From contig NZ_JARGDK010000004.1 in the NCBI RefSeq assembly GCF_029210495.1, positions 186,001 to 250,000 on the forward strand: a DNA stretch of 64,000 bases, given 5' to 3'. The translations under genes and the position numbers were made by a program. Each line of letters begins with the position of its first letter. The first letter of the stretch is position 1. This document shows, in pieces, positions 20,440 to 29,596 of the stretch. The notes under the pieces are model-generated. The model was not told the origin of the DNA. It saw nothing but the letters and a program-made list of their open reading frames with translations, and did no database searches. The stretch comes from Pseudothioclava nitratireducens. Lineage in GTDB: Bacteria; Pseudomonadota; Alphaproteobacteria; Rhodobacterales; Rhodobacteraceae.

Positions 20440-22782
20440 TCACCCGGCCTGATCGGCGGGCACGATGAAGCCGGCCTTCACATGCTTGGAGCCCGCCTTG
20501 TCGAACTCTACCACCAGCGTGTCGCCCTCGGCATCCATGACCTCGCCATAGCCGAATTTCTTGTGGAACACCCGTGCGCCAATCTCGAAAGCCGGGATCT
20601 CGGCGTCGATGATCTGGCCACCGCGCGGACGCGCGCCTGCGCTCGTGCCTCGCTCTTGCAGGCGCTTCCAACCCGGCGAGTTATAGACATCGGCCCGCGT
20701 CGCCCGCGCCTCGATGGCCGAGGAGTCGAACCCGGTCCGCGCCGCCGCCCCGTAGCCGCCGCCATAAAGTCCCGGCTGGGTCAGCACATCCACATGTTTC
20801 GCGGGCAGCTCATCAATGAAGCGTGAGGGCAATTGCGACTGCCACTGCCCATAGACCCGACGGTTGCCCGCAAAGGAAATCGTGCACAGTTCCTCGGCAC
20901 GGGTGATGCCGACATAGGCCAGACGGCGTTCCTCCTCGAGGCCCTTCTGCCCGGTCTCGTCCATCGCGCGCTGGCTCGGGAACAGCCCATCCTCCCAGCC
21001 CGGCAGGAACACGGCCGGAAATTCCAGACCCTTGGCTGCGTGGAGCGTCATGATCGTGACCTTCTCCTCGGCCTCCTCGCTGTCATTGTCCATGATCAGC
21101 GCGACGTGCTCGAGGAAGCCTTGCAGGTTCTCGAATTGCTCCAGCGCCTTCACGAGTTCCTTGAGGTTTTCAAGCCGCCCCGGCGCTTCGGGCGTCTCGT
21201 CGTTCAGCCACATCTCCGTGTAGCCCGACTCTTCGAGGATCGTCTCGGCCAGACGGATGTGATCGGCCCCGTCCAGCACCTCGGCGTGCCAGCGGCCCAG
21301 CATCTCGGTCAACGCGCGCAGCTGCCCCAGCCCCTTGCCACCGATCAGCCCCTCGGCGACGACCGCCTTCGCGCCCATCACAAGGGACAGATCGCTCTCC
21401 CGCGCGCGGCGCTGGATCACCTGAATGGCCTTGTCGCCCAGCCCGCGTCGGGGCGTGTTCACGATCCGCTCAAAGGCCAGATCGTCATCGGGCGACACCG
21501 CCAGCCGGAAATAGGCCATCGCATCGCGGATCTCGAGCCGCTCATAGAAGCGCGGGCCACCGATCACGCGATAGGGCAGCCCGATGGTCAGGAAGCGATC
21601 CTCGAAGGCGCGCATCTGATGCGAAGCGCGCACGAGGATGGCCTGATCGTTGAGCCCGAACGGGTGCAGCCCGCGCGTGCCCCGTTGCAGAGCCTCGATC
21701 TCTTCCCCGATCCAGCGCGCCTCTTCCTCGCCATCCCAATGGCCGATCAGCCGAACCTTCTCGCCGCCCTTGGCCTCGGTCCACAGGGTCTTGCCCAAGC
21801 GGTCGGAATTCTCGGCGATGACCCGCGAGGCGGCGGCGAGGATATGCTCGGTCGAGCGGTAATTCTGTTCGAGCCGGATCACCTCGGCGCCCGGAAAATC
21901 CTTTTCGAAGCGCAGGATGTTGCCAACCTCGGCGCCACGCCAGCCATAGATCGACTGGTCGTCATCGCCCACACAACAGATATTCTTGTGGGTCTGCGCG
22001 AGCAGCCGCAGCCAGAGATATTGCGCGACGTTGGTGTCCTGATACTCGTCCACGAGGATATACCGGAACCAGCGCTGATACTGTTGCAGAACATCCGGAT
22101 GGGCCTGAAAAATCGTGACCATATGCAACAGCAGGTCACCGAAATCGACCGCGTTGAGCGTGCGCAGACGCTCCTGATAGGCGGCGTAAAGCTCTGACCC
22201 GCGATTGTTGAAGGCTGCGGTCTCGGTGCCGCGCACCCGGTCGGGCGTCAGCGCGCGGTTCTTCCAGCCGTCGATGACCCCGGCCAATTGCCGCGCGGGC
22301 CAGCGCTTTTCATCCATATTGGCCGCGATAATCACCTGCTTGAGCAGCCGGATCTGATCGTCCGTATCGAGAATGGTGAAGTTCGACTTGAGGCCCACCA
22401 GTTCCGCATGGCGGCGCAGGAGCTTCACGCAGACCGAGTGAAAGGTGCCGAGCCACGGCATCCCCTCGATCGCGCCGCCCAAAAGGCTACCCACCCGCTG
22501 CTTCATCTCGCGTGCGGCCTTGTTGGTGAAGGTCACGGCGAGGATCTCGTTGGGGCGTGCGCGTCCGGTGCGGATCAGATGCGCGATCCGGCAGGTCAGC
22601 GCCTTTGTCTTGCCGGTGCCGGCCCCCGCCAGCATCAAAACCGGCCCGTCCAGCGCCTCGACCGCTGCGCGCTGCGCAGGGTTCAGCCCTTCGAGGTAAG
22701 GCTCACCCCCCCGCGCGCCCATCATCGCGCGCGCCGAGAGACTCATCCCCTCGAAATCGTCGTCTTCATCCAACAGGTCCAT
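20440..22782 (-). CDS. uvrD: ATP-dependent DNA helicase UvrD/PcrA (superfamily 1)
   Basis: A 3'-5' helicase for nucleotide excision and mismatch repair. The 780-residue protein carries all SF1A motifs in order: LNPAQRAAVEA (Q), AGAGTGKTKAL (I), DEYQDTN (II), VGDDDQSIYGWRGA (III), LEQNYRST (IV), TLHAAKGLEFPAVFLPGWEDG (V) and EERRLAYVGITRAEE (VI). The C-terminal VFHKKFGYGEVMDAEGD is the UvrD Tudor-like region that contacts RNA polymerase in relatives. Length is slightly longer than E. coli UvrD (720). Confidence 0.97.
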   Translation of the reverse strand: MDLLDEDDDFEGMSLSARAMMGARGGEPYLEGLNPAQRAAVEALDGPVLMLAGAGTGKTKALTCRIAHLIRTGRARPNEILAVTFTNKAAREMKQRVGSLLGGAIEGMPWLGTFHSVCVKLLRRHAELVGLKSNFTILDTDDQIRLLKQVIIAANMDEKRWPARQLAGVIDGWKNRALTPDRVRGTETAAFNNRGSELYAAYQERLRTLNAVDFGDLLLHMVTIFQAHPDVLQQYQRWFRYILVDEYQDTNVAQYLWLRLLAQTHKNICCVGDDDQSIYGWRGAEVGNILRFEKDFPGAEVIRLEQNYRSTEHILAAASRVIAENSDRLGKTLWTEAKGGEKVRLIGHWDGEEEARWIGEEIEALQRGTRGLHPFGLNDQAILVRASHQMRAFEDRFLTIGLPYRVIGGPRFYERLEIRDAMAYFRLAVSPDDDLAFERIVNTPRRGLGDKAIQVIQRRARESDLSLVMGAKAVVAEGLIGGKGLGQLRALTEMLGRWHAEVLDGADHIRLAETILEESGYTEMWLNDETPEAPGRLENLKELVKALEQFENLQGFLEHVALIMDNDSEEAEEKVTIMTLHAAKGLEFPAVFLPGWEDGLFPSQRAMDETGQKGLEEERRLAYVGITRAEELCTISFAGNRRVYGQWQSQLPSRFIDELPAKHVDVLTQPGLYGGGYGAAARTGFDSSAIEARATRADVYNSPGWKRLQERGTSAGARPRGGQIIDAEIPAFEIGARVFHKKFGYGEVMDAEGDTLVVEFDKAGSKHVKAGFIVPADQAG

Positions 22783-22860
22783 CCCGCCAATCTAACCGCG
22801 CAGACCGACAAGGCCAAGGCCAATGTTTCCGTATTGTTCGCGCCACTTCGCAAAGCCCGG

Positions 22861-23006
22861 CGCAAAAGGCGGTGCTGCCCCTCTGCGCGCACGCCCACTC
22901 ATCCCCGGACCATTTCCGGCTTGGTGAAAGCGACAGGCTTTCCAATCGCTTCAAATATCCTCGGGGGTGAATTTGCCGAAGGCAAAGAGGGGGCGGACAG
23001 CCCCCT
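22861..23006. repeat. Dispersed intergenic palindromic element, copy D (full, left arm degenerate)
   Basis: The right arm (22941-23006) is well conserved: TCCAATCGCTTCAAATATCC, then CGGGGGTGAATTTGCC and GGGGGCGGACAGCCCCC. The left arm (22861-22925) is eroded: GGTGCTGCCCCTCTGCGCGC, then ACTCATCCCCGGACCATTTCC. It occupies the gap between uvrD and folE2. Confidence 0.8.
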
Positions 23007-23013
23007 GCCCCGT

Positions 23014-24111
23014 TCAGCCGTGATGGATGAGGGACGCGAAAAGCCGCGGGTCGAGGCTGGCGGAGGCGAAGGTCTCGCCCTCGGTGAGAACCGCCACCGC
23101 GTCGTGGCTGTGCAGGCTTTCCTGATGGCTTGCGACCACGCGGAAGTCGCCCACGCGCGGATCGGCCAGTAGCCCGGCCGCGAAAGCGCGCACCGCGTCT
23201 TCGACGAAGATCGGGTTGGCGGCGTTCAGTTCGGCGAAGGCCTGCTCGTCCTCACGTTTGACCATGACCTGCGTTTCGGTCGGCACCGCGCGGCGGGCAA
23301 TCTCGATCAGGTCCTCGAACCACAGACATTGGCCATCGCAATCCGACACCACCGAAATCCGCGCGACCGAGCGTTGCGAATGAGGGGTCGCCAACTGGCT
23401 CCGCGTCTGGCGCGCGTGCTCGGACAGTTCGAGCGAGCACGGGCAGGTCGAGGAGTAAACGTAGTCGAGATGGGTGATCTTCTTGCGCTCGCCGCTGACA
23501 TCCACCTGTTCGAGCGCGATATCGTAATATTGCCAGCCCGAGAGGCCCGAGCGCAGCGACGCAACACGCATCGGGAAGGAAAAGCGCATCTGAAGGCGGG
23601 CGTCGAAGCTCTCGAGGTGATCCTTGTAGTCATCGACCGCGTGGCGCATCACCTCGGAGGAGAAATCCCTCTCGGCATGGGCGTAGAAGCTGCGCATGAT
23701 GCGGCTCATGTTGATGCCCTTTTTCTCGGCCTCAAGGCTCACCGTGCCGGTGACCGAGGTTTCGAGCGTGATCTCGCCGCCGTCTTTCAGCCGGTAGCGG
23801 ATCGGGAGGCGGAAATTCGAGATACCGACATGCTCGATCCGGGTTTTGGCACCCACGATCAGCGAGGCGGGGCCGTTTTGCAGATCGGGCAGCGAGGCCT
23901 TGTAGGCCGGATCGACGGAGAAAGCCGGATCGTATTCGCGTTTCAGATCGGGATAGTTCCCGACAGCGCGCCCCGGAAGCAGGCGCGCAATCGCCGGGTC
24001 GAGCGCCGCGATTTCCACCGGGTCCGCGGTCTCGGCCCAGGCGCGCAACGTTTCAAGCGCATCCTTGGCTTCCGCCAGATCGGGCGCATCAATCTTGTCG
24101 ATACGGTTCAT
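23014..24111 (-). CDS. folE2: GTP cyclohydrolase I type B, FolE2
   Basis: FolE2 converts GTP to dihydroneopterin triphosphate for folate or queuosine synthesis and tolerates zinc limitation because it accepts other metals. The ATG at 24111 follows GGAGGGAGAG and gives 365 residues (an earlier in-frame start at 24171 has no site). The family segment STCPCSLELSEHARQTRSQ near residue 220 includes the catalytic-site Cys. RHAVDDYKDHLESFDARLQM and VSDCDGQCLWFEDL also match. No classical FolE is present in this window. No zinc-uptake regulator site was identified upstream. Confidence 0.93.
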   Translation of the reverse strand: MNRIDKIDAPDLAEAKDALETLRAWAETADPVEIAALDPAIARLLPGRAVGNYPDLKREYDPAFSVDPAYKASLPDLQNGPASLIVGAKTRIEHVGISNFRLPIRYRLKDGGEITLETSVTGTVSLEAEKKGINMSRIMRSFYAHAERDFSSEVMRHAVDDYKDHLESFDARLQMRFSFPMRVASLRSGLSGWQYYDIALEQVDVSGERKKITHLDYVYSSTCPCSLELSEHARQTRSQLATPHSQRSVARISVVSDCDGQCLWFEDLIEIARRAVPTETQVMVKREDEQAFAELNAANPIFVEDAVRAFAAGLLADPRVGDFRVVASHQESLHSHDAVAVLTEGETFASASLDPRLFASLIHHG

Positions 24112-24215
24112 CGCTCTCCCTCCGCTCTCACCGCGTCCAAGACATATGTGTCGCGCGCGAAAAATGTCCAAGGGAAAGCGACGCTGTTTTTCCAGCCTGC
24201 GACCTTGCGTCCGGA

Positions 24216-25394
24216 TCAGGCCGCGTCGAGCGCCGCACGCACGTCCGCGACGAGGTCGGCGCCGTCTTCGATCCCGAGCGACATCCGCACCATCCCGTCG
24301 GTAATCCCGATCAGGGCGCGCTCCTCCTGCGAGAGGTTCTTATGCGTCGTCGTCGCCGGGTGGGTGGCAATGGATTTCGCGTCGCCGAGGTTGTTCGAGA
24401 TCGACACGATCCGGAGCGCGTTGAGGAAGCGGAAGGCCGCCTCCTTGCCGCCCTTCAGGTCGAAGGCGACCATGGTGCCGCCCGCGCCCATCTGCTCGAT
24501 GGCCAGCGCGTGCTGCGGGTGATCCATCAGGCCCGGATAGATCGTCCTGGCGAGCTTGGGATGCCCCGCCACGGCCGAGGCCACCGTCGCCGCATTCGCC
24601 GCTTGCGCGCGCACCCGAAGGTCGAGCGTTTGCAGCCCGTTGAGCATCACCCATGCGTGGAACGGGCTCATCGCGCCACCGGTATGCTTCACGAACATCT
24701 CCAGCGGCCCGCGGATATACGCGCGGCTGCCGCACACCACGCCGCCGAGCACCCGCCCGCCGCCGTCGATATGCTTGGTCGTCGAGTAGCAGACAATGTC
24801 CACGCCCAGTTCCACCGCCCGCGAGAAGATCGGCGAGGCGAAGGCATTATCCACCACAACCAGCGCACCGCCCGCATGGGCGATGTCGGAGACGCTCTTC
24901 ATGTCGATGACTTCAAGGCCGGGGTTCGAGACGCTCTCGAAGAAGCAGACCTTGGTATTGGGGCGCATCGCGGCGCGCCACGCGTCCAGATCGGTGCCGT
25001 CGATCAGCGTCACCTCGACCCCGAAACCGCCGAGGATCTTGAGCACATGCAGGCAGGAGCCGAACATCTGGCGCGCGGCGACGATGTGGTCGCCCGATTT
25101 CACGAGGCAGCTCAACGCGCCGTTGATCGCGGCCATGCCCGAGGCACAGGCGAAAGCGTCCTCGGTGCCCTCGATCGCGGCCATGCGATCTTCGAACATA
25201 CGCGTGGTCGGGTTGCCGTAGCGGGCATAGATGAACTCATCCGGGCCGGTCTCGACGAAGCGGGCTTCGGCGGCCTCGGCGGAGGGGTAGATAAAGCCCT
25301 GCGTCAGGAAGAGCGCCTCGGCCAGCTCGCCGTATTGCGAGCGGCGGATGCCTTCGTGAACGAGTTTGGTGCGCTTGTTCCAATCCTTCGACAT
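24216..25394 (-). CDS. metZ: O-succinylhomoserine sulfhydrylase MetZ
   Basis: A PLP enzyme of the Cys/Met metabolism family that makes homocysteine from O-succinylhomoserine and sulfide. The 392-residue protein shows YARYGNPTTRMFEDRMAAIE, the cofactor-stacking region ASGMAAINGAL, DNAFASPIFSRAVELG, and the PLP lysine in YSTTKHIDGGGRVLGG near residue 210. Related cystathionine gamma-synthase or methionine gamma-lyase activity is the main alternative. I checked the 97-nt gap upstream for a SAM-II riboswitch and did not see one. Confidence 0.92.
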   Translation of the reverse strand: MSKDWNKRTKLVHEGIRRSQYGELAEALFLTQGFIYPSAEAAEARFVETGPDEFIYARYGNPTTRMFEDRMAAIEGTEDAFACASGMAAINGALSCLVKSGDHIVAARQMFGSCLHVLKILGGFGVEVTLIDGTDLDAWRAAMRPNTKVCFFESVSNPGLEVIDMKSVSDIAHAGGALVVVDNAFASPIFSRAVELGVDIVCYSTTKHIDGGGRVLGGVVCGSRAYIRGPLEMFVKHTGGAMSPFHAWVMLNGLQTLDLRVRAQAANAATVASAVAGHPKLARTIYPGLMDHPQHALAIEQMGAGGTMVAFDLKGGKEAAFRFLNALRIVSISNNLGDAKSIATHPATTTHKNLSQEERALIGITDGMVRMSLGIEDGADLVADVRAALDAA

Positions 25395-25491
25395 CGGATC
25401 GTCCTCTTGAATGGGTCGCGCCCGGCCCTAGCGCCCGGCATGGGGTGCGTCAACCTGTCTCGCCTGAATCGGGACAATTTCGCTGCCGAAT

Positions 25492-26265
25492 TCAAGGCTG
25501 GGAATATGTGCCCTCAGTGCTGGCAAGGCTGGCGTCGGGTGGCAGGATACGGGCGCGAAAGTCACCGCCCGCGCGGCGCATCGCGCGGGAAAGCGCCCGG
25601 CGGTCGCGGGTGATCGCAGCTTCGATCAGGGGGCCAAGCTGGCCGCTGGCCTTGAGGTGCTGACCCAGATCAGAGTGGCTTTGCGCGGGAAACAGGAAAT
25701 GGTCCACACCTGCGGGTGTCGCAAAAGCGCGGGCATGGGCGAGGTCGTCGCGCAGACCGTGGAGAAGCGTCACCTGCGGCCCCTGCCCCGCGCGCGGCAA
25801 GGGGGCGACCGGGAAGGCCAGCGGGCGCGGCACCCGCTTCGTCCAATAGCGCCAGCGGGTCTCGGGGCCGATATGGCGCCGCAGAATCGAATATTGCGCC
25901 GAGATCGCAACGATCGCGTGCAGGTCGAGGATGCGACCGGCGGCCAGCGCACAAAAGGCGCCCATCGAAAAGCCGATCGCGGTCACGCATTCGACGGGCT
26001 GGCGTTTGTGGATCTCGGCCATGGCGGCTTGCAGGGCCTCCGGAAACTCGGGCGCATTGCCCCAGCTGCGGGAGATGTCAGAGACAAACAGCGCGGGCCG
26101 TCCGGCTGCCCCAATCGCGGAGCCCACGAGTTCGGGCGGTGGCATCTCGGCCCGGCGCCGCCCGATGGAGGAGAACGAGATCACCAGATCGGAACCTGTG
26201 CCGGGCGCGAACAGCACCCGGATCGGCCCTGCCTCGATCAGCGTTTCAAAGGCCGCCCTTGTCAC
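25492..26265 (-). CDS. Alpha/beta-hydrolase-fold protein of unknown substrate
   Basis: A 257-residue protein from a GTG at 26265 that overlaps the end of yciB by 20 nt; GAGGACAAGG inside yciB serves as the ribosome binding site. A nucleophile elbow GFSMGAFCA is near residue 100, and a late LFPAQSHSDLG could supply the catalytic His. The rest (SFSSIGRRRAEMPPPE, VSDISRSWGNAPE) does not match a named family that I recognise. The coupling to yciB suggests co-expression, not a shared function. The last part of the ftsY run. Confidence 0.6.
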   Translation of the reverse strand: MTRAAFETLIEAGPIRVLFAPGTGSDLVISFSSIGRRRAEMPPPELVGSAIGAAGRPALFVSDISRSWGNAPEFPEALQAAMAEIHKRQPVECVTAIGFSMGAFCALAAGRILDLHAIVAISAQYSILRRHIGPETRWRYWTKRVPRPLAFPVAPLPRAGQGPQVTLLHGLRDDLAHARAFATPAGVDHFLFPAQSHSDLGQHLKASGQLGPLIEAAITRDRRALSRAMRRAGGDFRARILPPDASLASTEGTYSQP

Positions 26266-26938
26266 CCTTGTCCTCGCCGTCCTTGTCGGCGCCGTAGCGG
26301 GCGATCAGCCCCGATTGCGTCATGAAGAACGCGATCAGTAGCGCGGTGAGGCCGAAGGTCTTGAAGTTCACCCAGGCCTGATCCGACATGGTGCGCCAGA
26401 CCAACTCATTGGCGACCGCGAGGCCAAGGAACATCAGCACGAGCCGCTTGGTCAGGATCATCCAGCCCTCATGCGTCATCGGCAGGGCTTCATCCATCAC
26501 CAGTTGCAACCAAGGCTTGCCGCGCCACAGGCCAAAGCCCAGAAGCGCCGCGAAGAGCAGGTAGATCAGCGTGGGCTTCATCTTGAAGAAGCGCGGATCG
26601 TTCAGCCAGACCGACAGCCCGCCAAACACCGTGACAAGGACCAGCGTCGCGATCTGCATCGGCGCAAGGCGTCCGGTCAGCCGCCACAGGATCAGCGTCG
26701 AGACCGCGATCAGCGGGATGAAGAGCGCGGTGGCCACGACAAAGCCGGAATAGTCGCGCCCGAGGATGGTATAGGTGCCATCCTTGAGCAGCATGAAGGC
26801 GGCGAAGAAGATGATGAGCGGGCCGAAATCGAGGGCGAATTTGAGCCCTTTGGAGATCGTGGCCGGGCCTTCGCCGCCGGGCATATGGCTCTCGGGGGCG
26901 GTCGGCATGAGATGCGGTTTCTTGTGATCGTCTGTCAT
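26246..26938 (-). CDS. yciB: Inner-membrane protein YciB (IspZ, septation protein A family)
   Basis: A 230-residue polytopic membrane protein with about six hydrophobic segments. Family landmarks are KFALDFGPLIIFFAAF, the middle GGLSVWLNDPRFFKMKPTLIY, and the C-terminal NELVWRTMSDQAWVNFKTFG. The YciB/IspZ family is linked to cell-envelope and septum integrity; the molecular activity is unclear. An N-terminal extension of about 25 polar residues and a Lys/Asp/Gly-rich tail are additions relative to E. coli YciB. It follows the EamA permease by 4 nt. Confidence 0.92.
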   Translation of the reverse strand: MTDDHKKPHLMPTAPESHMPGGEGPATISKGLKFALDFGPLIIFFAAFMLLKDGTYTILGRDYSGFVVATALFIPLIAVSTLILWRLTGRLAPMQIATLVLVTVFGGLSVWLNDPRFFKMKPTLIYLLFAALLGFGLWRGKPWLQLVMDEALPMTHEGWMILTKRLVLMFLGLAVANELVWRTMSDQAWVNFKTFGLTALLIAFFMTQSGLIARYGADKDGEDKGDKGGL

Positions 26939-26942
26939 GTCC

Positions 26943-27842
26943 CTACCCTGCCATTTCCACGATCACGGCGCCAGCCGCGATCAATGCCATCAGCGCCGTG
27001 CGGCGCGGCCCGACCTTTTCGCCCAGCACGAGCCAACCGATCAGCGCGGCGAAAACGGTCGAGGTTTCGCGCAGGACCGCCGCCTCACCGACATTGTCGA
27101 GCCGCGTGGCGAGCATGATCGAGCCAAAGGAGAAATAGGCCACGAACGCACCGATGACACCGCGCCGCAGAAGCGGGACGAATTCCGAACTCGGCAAAGC
27201 GCGCCAGCGCCGGAAGGTCACCAGCGGCATGAAAATGCCGTCGATGAAGAAGAACCATGCGAGGAAGGTGAACGGGTCGGCGGTCGCCCGGATGCCATAG
27301 GCATCATAGGTCGTGTAGGCGGCGACGAAGAGCCCGGTCAGCACCGCAAAGCCCAGCGCCGGGACCATCGTGTCGCGCGCCACGGTCACCGTGCGCAGGT
27401 TGTAGAGCGCAAGGCCGTAAATCCCTGCCAGCAGCACCGCCACACCAGCCCATTGGCCGACAGTGAAATGCTCGTTGAAGATCAGCCCCGCGCCAATGAC
27501 CGCGAACAACGGCCCCGTGCCGCGCACCACCGGATAGACCACCGTATAAGCCCCGCGCGTATAGGTCATCGCCTGCGCCAGCTTGTAGAGCACGTGGATC
27601 ACGAAAGCGCCCGCGAAGATCGGCCACATATGCGGCTCGGGCCACGGCACCACGAACAGTGCGAAGGGCATCGCGATGATCCCGTAGCTCGCATCAATGG
27701 CCGCACGCGAGAGCCACGGATCGTGCCGCCCCTTTTGCAGCGCGCCAAAGAGCGCATGCAGGAAGGCCGCCAGCAGCGCGAGGCCAAGCGCGACCTGATG
27801 CCCCGCCTCCGTGCCTTCCAGCGCCGTCAGATAGCCGCTCAT
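26943..27842 (-). CDS. EamA/DMT family permease
   Basis: A 299-residue protein with ten hydrophobic segments in two five-helix halves, the drug/metabolite transporter arrangement. The C-terminal half has VGEAAVLRETSTVFAALIGWLVLGE, a typical EamA motif. It sits 4 nt before yciB in the ftsY run, an arrangement that I recall from other Rhodobacterales. Substrate and direction of transport cannot be read from the sequence. Confidence 0.85.
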   Translation of the reverse strand: MSGYLTALEGTEAGHQVALGLALLAAFLHALFGALQKGRHDPWLSRAAIDASYGIIAMPFALFVVPWPEPHMWPIFAGAFVIHVLYKLAQAMTYTRGAYTVVYPVVRGTGPLFAVIGAGLIFNEHFTVGQWAGVAVLLAGIYGLALYNLRTVTVARDTMVPALGFAVLTGLFVAAYTTYDAYGIRATADPFTFLAWFFFIDGIFMPLVTFRRWRALPSSEFVPLLRRGVIGAFVAYFSFGSIMLATRLDNVGEAAVLRETSTVFAALIGWLVLGEKVGPRRTALMALIAAGAVIVEMAG

Positions 27843-27869
27843 CCGCCTACTCCTACCGCGCGCCGCACG

Positions 27870-28292
27870 TCAACACAGGATCGGCTCGTCCTCACCGATC
27901 CATCCCAGCGGGATCAGCCGCCCCGAGCTTGTCGCCACCGGCCCGTAGCTCGGGTCCAGAGCGCCGATCTCGACCAGCGTGTCCTCGAAACTCTCGATCA
28001 CGAAATCCGACCGGTAGCCGGGCCGAAGCGCAAGCTGCACGATCCGCGCGATCATATCGCCGCTTTCGGGATCGACGACGATCATGCCAGAGCCGACCAG
28101 CTTGTCTCCGTCCAGCAAGAGCAGATGCGCATGCAGCGCGCAATCCTCACCCCAATCCTCGAACAGTTCATCGGGGTTGAGGCTGAACTCGCGCACGAAG
28201 TCGTGCAGCGCGATGACGCCGGACGGATCGGCAGGCGTGGCGAACGGAAAGCCGCCCTCGGGCGGACGGGTGTAGTCGATGATACGCAGCAT
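27870..28292 (-). CDS. Conserved-looking acidic protein of unknown function next to ftsY
   Basis: A 140-residue acidic protein that I do not recognise. It has no signal peptide or membrane segment. Central LHAHLLLLDGDKLVGSGMIV reads as alternating beta strands, and the LRPGYRSDFVIESFEDTLVE stretch as a helix, giving an alpha/beta fold. A distant acetyltransferase-like (GNAT) fold is possible but the acetyl-CoA loop is not evident. It starts 3 nt after ftsY and lies 27 nt before the EamA permease, so it is surely translated as part of the run. Confidence 0.65.
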   Translation of the reverse strand: MLRIIDYTRPPEGGFPFATPADPSGVIALHDFVREFSLNPDELFEDWGEDCALHAHLLLLDGDKLVGSGMIVVDPESGDMIARIVQLALRPGYRSDFVIESFEDTLVEIGALDPSYGPVATSSGRLIPLGWIGEDEPILC

Positions 28293-28295
28293 GGA

Positions 28296-29540
28296 TCAGT
28301 CCCCGGCTCCGACCAGAGCCTTTGCGAAGTCCTCGGGATCGAAGGGCGCCAGATCGTCGATCTGCTCGCCCACGCCGATGGCATGGATCGGCAAGCCGAA
28401 CTTGTCCGCCAGCGCAACCAGAACGCCGCCCTTGGCGGTGCCGTCGAGCTTGGTCATAACAAGCCCCGACACGTCAGATATCTTGCGGAAAATCTCGACC
28501 TGGCTGAGCGCGTTCTGCCCGGTGGTCGCGTCGAGCACCAGAAGGGTATTATGCGGCGCGCTCGGGTCTTTCTTGCGGATCACGCGGACGATTTTCGCAA
28601 GTTCCTCCATCAGGTCCGCGCGGTTTTGCAGCCGCCCGGCGGTGTCGATCATCAGAAGATCGGCGCCATCTGCCTCGGCGCGGGTCATGGCGTCGAAGGC
28701 CAGCGAGGCCGGGTCGGAGCCTTCGGGCGCGGTCAGCACCGGCACGCCCGCGCGCGTCCCCCAGACCTGAAGCTGTTCGACGGCGGCGGCGCGGAACGTG
28801 TCGCCCGCCGCAATCACCACGGTCTTGCCCGCCGCCTTGAACTGCGAGGCGAGCTTGCCGATCGTCGTGGTCTTGCCCGAGCCGTTCACGCCCACGACCA
28901 GCACCACCTGCGGTTTCTTGGGATACAGCGGCATCGGCTTTGCCACCGGCTCCATGATGCGGGCGATTTCGGTGGCAAGCAGCGATTTGAGTTCCGGCAC
29001 CGAAAGTTTGCGCCCCATGCGCCCTTCGGCGAGGTTGGCCGACACCCGGAGCGCGGTATCGACGCCCATGTCAGACGCGATCAGCAGCTCTTCGAGGCTT
29101 TCGAGCATCTCGTCGTCGAGTACCCGGCGCGGCGCGGCGGGGGCGGCGCTCTTGCCCATCAGACGGCCCAGAAGCCCCGGCTTTTTCACCGGCTCGACCG
29201 TAGGCTCCGAGAGCGGCGGGGTGAGATCGGGCTTCGGCATCGGCGCGGGCGGCGCCACTGGCGCGGGTTCCGGCTCCGGCACGGGTTCCGGCTCGGGCGT
29301 CAGGTCCGGCGCAGGTGCCGGGATCGGTTCCGGCTCGGGCGCGGGGATCGGCTCAGGCTCCGGTTCCGGGGTCGGTTCCGGGGCCGGCTCTGGCGCAGAC
29401 GTAACCTCAGGTTCCGGCTCGGGCAGCGTTTCCGCGACATCGTCTTCGGCAGGCGCCTCGGCCACGATCGCATCCAGACCCTCCTCGAGCTTCGAGGAAG
29501 ACCGGGTAAGCCGGGATTTCAGCTTTTTGAAAAACGACAT
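28296..29540 (-). CDS. ftsY: Signal recognition particle receptor FtsY
   Basis: FtsY is the membrane-docking GTPase for SRP-ribosome complexes. The start at 29540 ([20 protein letters not shown]) gives 414 residues; an earlier in-frame start only adds nine. Residues about 30-110 are a Pro-Glu-rich disordered acidic region ([13 protein letters not shown]-like), standing in for the acidic A domain. The NG domain follows: [15 protein letters not shown] (G1), [11 protein letters not shown] (G2), [16 protein letters not shown] (G3) and [10 protein letters not shown] (G4). It heads a run with four downstream genes and follows the lysoplasmalogenase-like gene. Confidence 0.98.
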   Translation of the reverse strand: MSFFKKLKSRLTRSSSKLEEGLDAIVAEAPAEDDVAETLPEPEPEVTSAPEPAPEPTPEPEPEPIPAPEPEPIPAPAPDLTPEPEPVPEPEPAPVAPPAPMPKPDLTPPLSEPTVEPVKKPGLLGRLMGKSAAPAAPRRVLDDEMLESLEELLIASDMGVDTALRVSANLAEGRMGRKLSVPELKSLLATEIARIMEPVAKPMPLYPKKPQVVLVVGVNGSGKTTTIGKLASQFKAAGKTVVIAAGDTFRAAAVEQLQVWGTRAGVPVLTAPEGSDPASLAFDAMTRAEADGADLLMIDTAGRLQNRADLMEELAKIVRVIRKKDPSAPHNTLLVLDATTGQNALSQVEIFRKISDVSGLVMTKLDGTAKGGVLVALADKFGLPIHAIGVGEQIDDLAPFDPEDFAKALVGAGD

Positions 29541-29596
29541 GGCGGGCCCTTCGTGGTTTCCCCTCACCTAATCAATCGCGGCGCACGATGGAAGGG

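Noticed and set aside
25395-25491. SAM-II riboswitch upstream of metZ
   Set aside because: Alphaproteobacterial met genes often have one, but the gap lacks its conserved pseudoknot blocks.
29240-29450. Tandem DNA repeat as a separate element
   Set aside because: It encodes the Pro-Glu-rich acidic region of FtsY, so it is explained as low-complexity coding sequence.
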